From Mucilaginibacter achroorhodeus (GTDB taxonomy: Bacteria; Bacteroidota; Bacteroidia; Sphingobacteriales; Sphingobacteriaceae): a stretch of DNA of 64,000 nt. Every line of letters starts with the position of its first letter. The first letter of the stretch is position 1. The DNA lies in contig NZ_VOEI01000002.1 of NCBI RefSeq assembly GCF_007846095.1, forward strand, positions 806,001 through 870,000. The letters run 5' to 3'. The position numbers and the translations under genes are program-made. Positions 8,835 through 15,977 of this stretch are shown one piece after another. A model generated the notes under the pieces. That model saw only the letters and a program-made list of their open reading frames with translations, did not search any database and had not been told where the DNA came from.

Positions 8835-9160
8835 AAATTTAATTGGGGTTAATAACTATGTAACAATTATTGTGTATTGAACACGTAAAATTACCTTTAC
8901 ACGTTACTTATTTTATTTATGAATTTTGCCACTTGTGCCCGTATCTTAACTCGCTGTGTATATTCGCTTTAATATTAGCTATATTTATTAAACCGATATT
9001 TTTAAGAGGCATAACAGTATCTTATCTCTGTTTAAAGCAGTAAACCACTCATAATATTTAATTGAGATAAAATACTGCTATAAACTGCAAGATTGTTACG
9101 AAATTAATTGTAAAATCAACACTAATTTAGGATTTTGATTTCCTAAATATTACGTACAGT
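8835..9160. other. Divergent control region between susC and the first arabinofuranosidase gene
   Basis: This 326-bp AT-rich region has no open gene. It contains operator copy C at 8922-8950, a 14-bp inverted repeat at 9015-9028 and 9064-9077 (13 of 14 matching), and an 8-bp perfect inverted repeat at 9125-9132 and 9141-9148 just before the arabinofuranosidase start. I found no TAnnTTTG box in it, so initiation here may depend on an activator. Confidence 0.6.
8922..8950. promoter_or_regulatory. Composite operator-like motif, copy C (upstream of susC)
   Basis: On the minus strand this reads GTTAAGATACGGGCA, six bases, GCAAAATT, 88-116 bp upstream of susC. It could also serve the divergent glycosidase genes, whose start lies 211 bp away on the other side. 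Confidence 0.65.
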
Positions 9161-11530
9161 ATGATCATTAATAAAACTCTTAGGTTTAGTTTATCCGTTT
9201 TGGCCATTTTAACAGCTGGGCAAATGGCGAAAGCGCAGTCTTACGTACCCGAATGGAACGATAAGCGTATGAAGGTGGCACCTGTTGTGCCGGTTAAAGC
9301 TTACTCTTTTAACCTTACCGATGTTAAGCTACTACCAAGTCCATTTAAAACAGCAATGGATGCTGATGTTGCCTACCTGTTAAAAGTTGAGCCTGATAGA
9401 CTATTGTCGTCTTTTCGCACGCACTCAGGACTAAAAGCAAAAGGTAAGTTGTATGAGGGTTGGGAATCTTCGGGTCTTGCGGGGCATACGCTGGGGCATT
9501 ACCTATCGGCAGTGTCCATGCACTACGCATCTACCGGTGATAAAGAATTTCTTAAACGTGCCAACTATCTTGTAAGTGAACTTAACGAATGCCAGGTTGC
9601 CCGTAAAACGGGTTACATAGGTGCTATTCCTAAGGAAGATACCATTTGGGCCGAAGTTAGCAAAGGAGACATCCGCTCGCGCGGTTTTGATCTTAACGGC
9701 GGGTGGTCGCCATGGTACACCGTACACAAGGTAATGGCCGGCCTGCTTGATGCTTACCTGTATTGTAATAATAAACAGGCTTTAACGATTTGCGAAAAGA
9801 TGGCCGACTGGACCGGTGAGACCATCAAAAATCTTGACGATAAAAAACTGCAGGAAATGCTGCTATGCGAGTACGGTGGCATGGCCGAAACCCTCACTAA
9901 CCTATACGCCATAAATGGCAACAAAAAATACCTGGAGCTATCTTACAAATTTTACGACAAAAAAATCCTCGATCCGCTGGCAGAGCGTAAAGACATTTTG
10001 CCGGGCAAACACTCCAACACGCAGATCCCTAAGATAATTGCGAGCGCACGCCGTTACGAGATCACCAACGATAAAAAGGATAAAGCCATTGCCGACTTCT
10101 TTTGGGAAACCATTGTTAACCACCACTCCTACGCCACCGGAGGTAACAGTAATTACGAGTACCTGAGCGAGCCGGACAAGTTAAACGACAAACTCACCGA
10201 TAATACTACTGAAACCTGCAACACCTACAATATGCTTAAACTTACAAGGCATTTGTTTGCGGTTGATCCGTCGGCGAGATTGATGGATTTTTATGAGAAA
10301 GGCTTATATAACCACATCCTGGCATCTCAGAACCATGCTGATGGTATGATGTGTTACTTTGTACCGCTGCGCATGGGTGGAAACAAACATTTTAGTACGC
10401 CTTTTAATGACTTTACCTGCTGCGTTGGCTCTGGCATGGAAAACCACGTGAAATACAATGAGAGCATTTATTTCCGCGGTGCGGATGGCAGTTTGTACGT
10501 AAACCTCTTTATACCATCGGTTTTAAACTGGCAGGCAAAAGGTCTTACCTTAACGCAGCAAAGCAGTTTCCCTAATGAGGGCCAAAGCACTTTTATTGTG
10601 AATACTAAAAAGCCGCTTGCTATGGCTATCCGTATCCGCAAGCCTAAATGGGCAACCAATACAAGCGTTGCAGTAAATGGCGTAGCACAAAAGCTTACAC
10701 CTGATAACCAGGGTTATTTTGTGATCAACCGTAAATGGCGCAACAATGATAAAATAGCTTTCACTGCCACCGAAAACCTGTACACCGAAGCTATGCCTGA
10801 TAATCCAAACAGGCGGGCAGTATTTTATGGCCCGGTATTACTTGCCGGGAACTTGGGCACCACAGAACCCGATCCGCTTGACGGCATACCGGTTTTTGTA
10901 ACCACCGATACCGACCCTAACCAGTGGCTGCAAATGGTTGATAAAAAACAATTAACCTTCCGCACTATCAACACCTCAAAACCGAAAGAGGTTACGCTGA
11001 TGCCGTTCAATCAAACGCAGGACCAGTTTTATTCGGTTTATTGGGATGTTTTTACACCGCAGACCTGGGCAGTGCAGCAGAAGGCTTATGAAGAGCAAAA
11101 GAAAAAGCAGCAGGAATTGGAAGCCCGCACTATGGACCTGCTTCGTTTTGGCGAAATGCAGCCCGAACGCGACCATGACTTTACCGGCGAGAATGCTACA
11201 ACCGGTGAGGAGCACCAGCGTAAATGGAGATCTACCGAAAACGGTGGCTACCTGCAATTTAACATGAAGGTTGATGCCAACGCTCAAAACACATTAATAA
11301 ACAGCTATTGGGGTATGGATAACCGTGGCAGAACGTTCGATATCCTTATCGATGGTATAAAACTGGCTACCGAAGACCTTAACCAATACAAGGAAAGCCG
11401 CTTTTATGATATTAGCTATATTATCCCTATTGAACTAACCAAAGGCAAGCATATAGTAACCATCAAATTGGTGCCTAAAAAAGATAACAGCGCAGGCCCT
11501 GTTTACGGCAGCCGCATGGTTAAAAACTAA
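9161..11530 (+). CDS. Secreted beta-L-arabinofuranosidase-family glycosidase (GH127/GH146 type)
   Basis: The 789-residue protein has a signal peptide ending near AKAQ, followed by the (alpha/alpha)6-barrel domain once called DUF1680. The zinc and nucleophile residues of the HypBA1-type family are recognisable as Glu351-x-Cys353 (TTETCNTYNM) and Cys420-Cys421 (DFTCCVGSG); in this family the first cysteine of the CC pair is the nucleophile. Beta-sandwich regions follow, and the C-terminal part from about residue 660 (FGEMQPERDHDF) is an extra domain common in Bacteroidota members. The enzyme should release beta-L-arabinofuranose in the periplasm or outside the cell. It is first of a two-gene plus-strand unit divergent from susC. 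GH127 and GH146 cannot be separated by eye. Confidence 0.9.
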   Translation: MIINKTLRFSLSVLAILTAGQMAKAQSYVPEWNDKRMKVAPVVPVKAYSFNLTDVKLLPSPFKTAMDADVAYLLKVEPDRLLSSFRTHSGLKAKGKLYEGWESSGLAGHTLGHYLSAVSMHYASTGDKEFLKRANYLVSELNECQVARKTGYIGAIPKEDTIWAEVSKGDIRSRGFDLNGGWSPWYTVHKVMAGLLDAYLYCNNKQALTICEKMADWTGETIKNLDDKKLQEMLLCEYGGMAETLTNLYAINGNKKYLELSYKFYDKKILDPLAERKDILPGKHSNTQIPKIIASARRYEITNDKKDKAIADFFWETIVNHHSYATGGNSNYEYLSEPDKLNDKLTDNTTETCNTYNMLKLTRHLFAVDPSARLMDFYEKGLYNHILASQNHADGMMCYFVPLRMGGNKHFSTPFNDFTCCVGSGMENHVKYNESIYFRGADGSLYVNLFIPSVLNWQAKGLTLTQQSSFPNEGQSTFIVNTKKPLAMAIRIRKPKWATNTSVAVNGVAQKLTPDNQGYFVINRKWRNNDKIAFTATENLYTEAMPDNPNRRAVFYGPVLLAGNLGTTEPDPLDGIPVFVTTDTDPNQWLQMVDKKQLTFRTINTSKPKEVTLMPFNQTQDQFYSVYWDVFTPQTWAVQQKAYEEQKKKQQELEARTMDLLRFGEMQPERDHDFTGENATTGEEHQRKWRSTENGGYLQFNMKVDANAQNTLINSYWGMDNRGRTFDILIDGIKLATEDLNQYKESRFYDISYIIPIELTKGKHIVTIKLVPKKDNSAGPVYGSRMVKN

Positions 11531-11545
11531 TTGAAACTATTGATA

Positions 11546-13948
11546 ATGACAAATAATAAAAAAGCCTTCGGTTTGCTTGTAGTAATACTTGCAGCCAGCT
11601 TTACCCCTGCCCTGGCGCAACAGAACGATTACCCTATACAGCCCGTTCCGTTTACCAGCGTGCACGTGAATGATAACTTTTGGGAGCCAAAAATGGAGGT
11701 CAACGCCGAAGTGACCATACCGTACGTGCTGGCGCAATGCAAAGCAAACGGCCGCATGGATAACTTTTTGCGCGCAGCCAAAAAATTGGATGGCGACAAG
11801 CTAAGCGAGTTTCCGTTTGATGATACCGATGTATATAAAGCCATTGAAGGCGCTTCTTACTCCATCCAAAATAAAAAGAACCCGCAGTTAGAACGGTATG
11901 TTGATACCCTTATCAATATCATCGGCGCTGCGCAGGAGCCTGATGGTTACCTTTATACCTTTAGAACGGTTAACGCCAAAAAACCACATGAGTGGATAGG
12001 TGCCAAACGCTGGGAAAAGGAAGAAGAGTTAAGTCACGAATTGTACAATGCGGGTCACCTGTACGAGGCGGCCGTTGCCCATTATCAGGCAACGGGCAAA
12101 CGTAGTTTATTGAACATTGCCATAAAAAATGCCGATCTGCTGGTCCGTACGTTTGGGCCGGGAAAATTGCAGGAATATCCGGGGCACCAGATCGTAGAAA
12201 TTGGCTTATCTAAGATGTACCGGGTAACCGGCAACAAGCAATATCTTGACCTGGCTAAGTTTTTCCTGGATGTACGTGGCCCCAAAGGTGACCCATACAA
12301 CCAGGCCGACAAAAAAGTGGTTGACCAGCATGAGGCCGAAGGCCACGCGGTAAGGGCTGCTTACATGTACACTGGCATGGCAGATATTGCAGCCTTAACC
12401 GGCAACAAAACTTACCTGGCTGCCATTGATGATATATGGGGGGATGTGGTCAACAAAAAGCTTTACATAACCGGTGGCATAGGTGCCACAGGAGCCGGCG
12501 AAGCTTTTGGCGAGGCTTACCAATTGCCAAACATGTCGGCTTACGCGGAAACCTGTGCTTCTATTGGTAATGTTTATTGGAACAGCCGTATGTTCATGCT
12601 CCATGGCGATTCTAAATACATCGACGTACTGGAAAGAACGCTCTATAACGGCTTACTATCCGGCGTATCGCTTAGCGGTAACAGGTTCTTCTACCCTAAC
12701 CCGCTGGCATCAATGTATCAGCATCAACGCAGCGCCTGGATAAGCTGCGCCTGCTGTATCAGCAACATGACACGCTTTTTGCCATCGTTGCCGGGCTATG
12801 TTTACGCCAAAAATAATAATGATCTTTACATCAATCTGTTCATGAGCAACTCCAGCAACATCAAGTTAAAGGAAGGTAATGTGAATATTGTTCAGCAAAC
12901 AGAGTATCCTTGGAAAGGTAAGGTTGATATTACTGTTAACCCTGACAAAGCAGGCGACTTTACGCTTCGCATACGCATACCGGGATGGGCTAAACAACAA
13001 CCGGTACCGGGCGATCTGTATTCGTACGCGGATCAGAAATCGGCCCCTGTAACTTTAGCTATAAACGGTGCTGTACAATCTTATACAACTGAAAAAGGAT
13101 ACGCAGTACTAAAACGCAAATGGAAAAAAGGTGACAAGGTAACGCTTAACCTACCGATGGAGATCGAAAAGGTACTGGCTAACCAACAGGTAAAAGACGA
13201 TCGCGGACGTTTTGCCTTTGAGCGCGGACCAATTGTTTACTGCCTTGAGGGGCCTGATAACAAGGACAGCCTGATACAAAACCTGATGGTTGATAAAAAC
13301 GCAATTGCAAACGCAACTTACCAGGCCGGTTTATTAAATGGCGTTGATGTAATAACGACTGAAGGTGTTGGTGCTGCAAGGCAATTAAAAAGCGACAACA
13401 TTACCCAAACCAACCAAACGGTAAAGGCTATACCATACTTTGCATGGGCTAACCGCGGCCCAAGCGAAATGACGGTATGGATACCTTACGAGGCATCGGC
13501 CGTGAGGCCAAAGCCGGCACCAACCATTGCGAGCACAAGTACGGTAACGGCATCTTTAAAGAACAAACGCATGTTTGCGGCCATTAAGGACCAATACGAT
13601 CCGGCAGATTCAAAAGATACCAATTTCCCTTACATGCACTGGTGGCCTGCAAAAAACACTACCGAGTTTGTAGAATACACTTTTGACAAAGAGCACACAG
13701 TTAGTCAATCTAAAGTTTATTGGTATGATGATGGCCCGTGGGGAGGTTGCCGCATACCAAAATCATACAGGATATTGTACAAAAAAGATGGCCAATGGGT
13801 GCCGGTAAAAAACAAAGAGCCTTACAATGTTAGTAAGGATGCTTTTAACACGCTTGATTTTGAACCGGTTAACACTACCGCCCTGCGTATGGAAATTGAC
13901 CTGCCGGTTGATAATTCGACAGGCATACATGAATGGGCCGTTAAATAA
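11546..13948 (+). CDS. Second secreted beta-L-arabinofuranosidase-family glycosidase (GH127 type) with C-terminal F5/8-like domain
   Basis: I place the start at the ATG at 11546, because the longer frame opens with TTG at 11531, directly after the previous stop. This gives 800 residues, 15 bp after the first glycosidase, with a signal peptide ending ALAQ. The family residues are Glu335-x-Cys337 (AETCAS) and Cys403-Cys404 (SCACCISNM). The region ELSHELYNAGHLYEAAVAHY is characteristic of the core barrel. The last 130 residues (FVEYTFDKEHTVSQSKVYW, then GGCRIPKSYRILYKKDGQW) look like a galactose-binding or F5/8 type C domain, probably carbohydrate-binding. It is clearly diverged from the first enzyme, so the two may cut different arabinose linkages. 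Confidence 0.9.
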   Translation: MTNNKKAFGLLVVILAASFTPALAQQNDYPIQPVPFTSVHVNDNFWEPKMEVNAEVTIPYVLAQCKANGRMDNFLRAAKKLDGDKLSEFPFDDTDVYKAIEGASYSIQNKKNPQLERYVDTLINIIGAAQEPDGYLYTFRTVNAKKPHEWIGAKRWEKEEELSHELYNAGHLYEAAVAHYQATGKRSLLNIAIKNADLLVRTFGPGKLQEYPGHQIVEIGLSKMYRVTGNKQYLDLAKFFLDVRGPKGDPYNQADKKVVDQHEAEGHAVRAAYMYTGMADIAALTGNKTYLAAIDDIWGDVVNKKLYITGGIGATGAGEAFGEAYQLPNMSAYAETCASIGNVYWNSRMFMLHGDSKYIDVLERTLYNGLLSGVSLSGNRFFYPNPLASMYQHQRSAWISCACCISNMTRFLPSLPGYVYAKNNNDLYINLFMSNSSNIKLKEGNVNIVQQTEYPWKGKVDITVNPDKAGDFTLRIRIPGWAKQQPVPGDLYSYADQKSAPVTLAINGAVQSYTTEKGYAVLKRKWKKGDKVTLNLPMEIEKVLANQQVKDDRGRFAFERGPIVYCLEGPDNKDSLIQNLMVDKNAIANATYQAGLLNGVDVITTEGVGAARQLKSDNITQTNQTVKAIPYFAWANRGPSEMTVWIPYEASAVRPKPAPTIASTSTVTASLKNKRMFAAIKDQYDPADSKDTNFPYMHWWPAKNTTEFVEYTFDKEHTVSQSKVYWYDDGPWGGCRIPKSYRILYKKDGQWVPVKNKEPYNVSKDAFNTLDFEPVNTTALRMEIDLPVDNSTGIHEWAVK

Positions 13949-13997
13949 ATCAAGACAATTAAACTCATTTCATATTTTTAAAGGTTTCGAAATAGTC

Positions 13998-14005
13998 TAT
14001 CTTTG
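13998..14005 (+). promoter_or_regulatory. Bacteroidota -7 box of the tRNA gene
   Basis: TATCTTTG matches the TAnnTTTG consensus and ends 9 bp before the tRNA 5' end. No clear -33 TTTG was found at the normal distance. Confidence 0.65.
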
Positions 14006-14014
14006 CACGCAACC

Positions 14015-14086
14015 GCACCCGTAGTTCAATGGATAGAATGTCAGATTCCGGTTCTGATGATATGAGTTCGAATCTCGTCGGGTGCA
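14015..14086 (+). tRNA. tRNA-Arg (anticodon CCG)
   Basis: A full cloverleaf can be folded by hand. The 7-bp acceptor pairs GCACCCG with CGGGTGC, the D arm is GTTC...GAAT, and the anticodon stem pairs TCAGA with TCTGA around loop TTCCGGT. The T arm has loop TTCGAAT and the discriminator base is A. The anticodon at 14048-14050 is CCG, reading the arginine codon CGG. CCA is not encoded. Confidence 0.95.
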
Positions 14087-14094
14087 CAAAAAAT

Positions 14095-14136
14095 AAACAG
14101 GGCAATATCGCAGTTGATATTGCCCTGTTTGTTTTT
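14095..14136 (+). terminator. Strong intrinsic terminator after tRNA-Arg
   Basis: A perfect 15-bp stem (14095-14109 with 14116-14130) around a 6-base loop is followed by GTTTTTA. It begins 9 bp after the tRNA. Confidence 0.92.
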
Positions 14137-14167
14137 ATCTTTACTGCTTTAACATAAACCCTTATAC

Positions 14168-14761
14168 ATGAAACCAACCTTACAAACTATTTTATTTGTC
14201 TCAATTTTTAGTTTTACTGCCTGTCAATCCCCAAGCAACAACAGTAAAAACACTGATTCGCTATCAGCAGACACTGCTAAAGTTGACACAACCTCAAATG
14301 CTGCCGGGCACGTTGAAAAGAAACCCACTGCAACAGACTCAGCAAAATGGAAGTATCACGAGGAAGAAGACAAAATGACTTCCAAAAAAACTTATTTCGC
14401 ATCAATCGAAGCTAATCAGCAACTTCAATTTGATTTCCCGTACGATGGTGGTGTAACTGCCAGCATTCTTGTAAGAAAAAAAGGCGGCGAAAATGAAGTA
14501 ATGCTTAATGTTAGTAAGGGGCAATTTAATATGGGAATTGATGGTGGTTCACTAAAAGCCAGGTTTGATTCAGATAAGGCAAAAACTTACTCAACGTCAG
14601 GCCCATCAGACCAGAGCGGAAACGTTATGTTCATAAGCTCAGCGGGCGGTTTCATAAAAAACCTTAAGACACACAAAAAACTGTTGATAGAAACAGAATT
14701 TTACAACGAAGGTAGCAGGCAAATGGAATTTGATATTGCCGACTTTAAATGGGATCACTAA
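14168..14761 (+). CDS. Lipoprotein of unknown function
   Basis: The 197-residue protein has a lipoprotein signal with lipobox FTAC at about residues 16-19. A low-complexity serine, threonine and asparagine linker follows to about residue 60, then a predicted all-beta region (FPYDGGVTASILVRKKGG, then FNMGIDGGSLKARFDSDKAKTY). No family is recognised. It stands alone between the tRNA terminator and a hairpin shared with the converging aldolase gene. Confidence 0.8.
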   Translation: MKPTLQTILFVSIFSFTACQSPSNNSKNTDSLSADTAKVDTTSNAAGHVEKKPTATDSAKWKYHEEEDKMTSKKTYFASIEANQQLQFDFPYDGGVTASILVRKKGGENEVMLNVSKGQFNMGIDGGSLKARFDSDKAKTYSTSGPSDQSGNVMFISSAGGFIKNLKTHKKLLIETEFYNEGSRQMEFDIADFKWDH

Positions 14762-14766
14762 AAGCA

Positions 14767-14795
14767 AAAGGCCTTTAACAATGTTAAAGGCCTTT
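14767..14795. terminator. Bidirectional terminator between the lipoprotein and aldolase genes
   Basis: A perfect 13-bp stem (14767-14779 with 14783-14795) has a 3-base loop. A T-rich run follows on the plus side and A-rich sequence precedes it, so it can end both converging transcripts. Confidence 0.85.
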
Positions 14796-14800
14796 GCATT

Positions 14801-15823
14801 TTATTCGTTTTCCATATCCGGCGTATACTCGCCGCGGCGTGCTATGTTGTTTAACCGCGCCCTGTTTACCAAAAGCTTTTGTGCTTCGGCAACGTTGGCA
14901 TCGTTACCGGCCCATTTATCAAGTGCTGGCTGTTGTATAGCCCTCGAGAACGAAAAGGTAAGCGCCCAGGGCATAACATTATCGTATTGCTGGTGCATTG
15001 CGTTAAGGCGCTCAGTTGCCAGCTCAGCTTCCTGTCCGCCGGATAGGAACGCTATGCCAGGCACAGCAGCAGGCACTGTGCGTAAAAAACAGTTTACCGT
15101 AGCATCAGCAATTTCCTTGGCGTTGCTTTGGTCAGCGGCTTTTAGGCCCGGCAAAACCATGTTTGGTTTCAGTATCATCCCTTCAAAGGCTACTTTCTGC
15201 TCGTACAAAGCGTTGAACACAGCATGCAGAACTTCGGTTGTTACCTCAAGGCAACGCTGTAAAGAATGGTCGCCATCCATTAATACTTCGGGTTCAACAA
15301 TAGGCACTATACCTGCCTGCTGGCAAAGCGCAGCATAGCGCGCTAACGTAAACGCGTTAGCTTTGATGGCCGCGGTTGTTGGCGTTTTATCAGTTATAGA
15401 TATAACCCCGCGCCATTTTGCAAACAGCAAACCTTGTTGGTGGTAAGCTTTTAAGCGTTCGCTTAACTTATCAAGCCCTTCGGTAATAGTTTCACCCGGG
15501 AAGCCGTCAAAAGGCACCGTACCCTCATCCACCTTTATACCGGGGATGATACCTTGCTCTTTCAATACATCTAAAAACAAGCGGCCATCATCTGTTTTCT
15601 GATGAACGGTCTCGTCAAATAAGATGGCACCGCTAATGTACTCACCAAGTCCCGGCGCGGTGACGATCAACTGGCGGTACTTGCGGCGGTATTCTTCTGT
15701 TAGTGGAATGCCAAGCGGCTCAAAACGTTTGTTGGCTGTAGGTATACTCTCATCCATAGCAAGCAAACCTTTGTCTGGAGCCATCAAACGGCTTGCGGTA
15801 TTTTTAAGTTCGGCTAAATTCAT
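14801..15823 (-). CDS. Class I fructose-bisphosphate aldolase
   Basis: The 340-residue protein matches class I aldolases. The N-terminus has APDKGLLAMDES, the middle has KWRGVISI, the region VPIVEPEVL is intact, and the Schiff-base lysine is Lys219 in MILKPNMVLPG. It cleaves fructose-1,6-bisphosphate to two triose phosphates in the cytosol. Its 3' end faces the lipoprotein gene across a shared terminator; upstream it is divergent from the third arabinofuranosidase-like gene. Being metal-independent, it may supplement a class II enzyme encoded elsewhere. No sign of damage is seen. Confidence 0.95.
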   Translation of the reverse strand: MNLAELKNTASRLMAPDKGLLAMDESIPTANKRFEPLGIPLTEEYRRKYRQLIVTAPGLGEYISGAILFDETVHQKTDDGRLFLDVLKEQGIIPGIKVDEGTVPFDGFPGETITEGLDKLSERLKAYHQQGLLFAKWRGVISITDKTPTTAAIKANAFTLARYAALCQQAGIVPIVEPEVLMDGDHSLQRCLEVTTEVLHAVFNALYEQKVAFEGMILKPNMVLPGLKAADQSNAKEIADATVNCFLRTVPAAVPGIAFLSGGQEAELATERLNAMHQQYDNVMPWALTFSFSRAIQQPALDKWAGNDANVAEAQKLLVNRARLNNIARRGEYTPDMENE

Positions 15824-15977
15824 TTGGGTTGATGATTAAACTAATAGCTTAAACCATGATGCAGCCACCTTGTTTGTCGGTTTAAAACTGAATGGAGTTT
15901 TCTTACAAATAACAGACGCTTTGTTTTAACTGTCTGTTTGACTATTATTGTATGGTCGAGTTCTTAAAACCTATTTT

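Noticed and set aside
8881..8904. Two ACACGT hexamers 18 bp apart upstream of susC as an operator
   Set aside because: The match is only six bases, does not recur at the other promoters and is weaker than the 29-bp motif.
14730..15338. A 202-residue plus-strand frame
   Set aside because: It crosses the bidirectional terminator and lies antisense to the aldolase gene; no family likeness.
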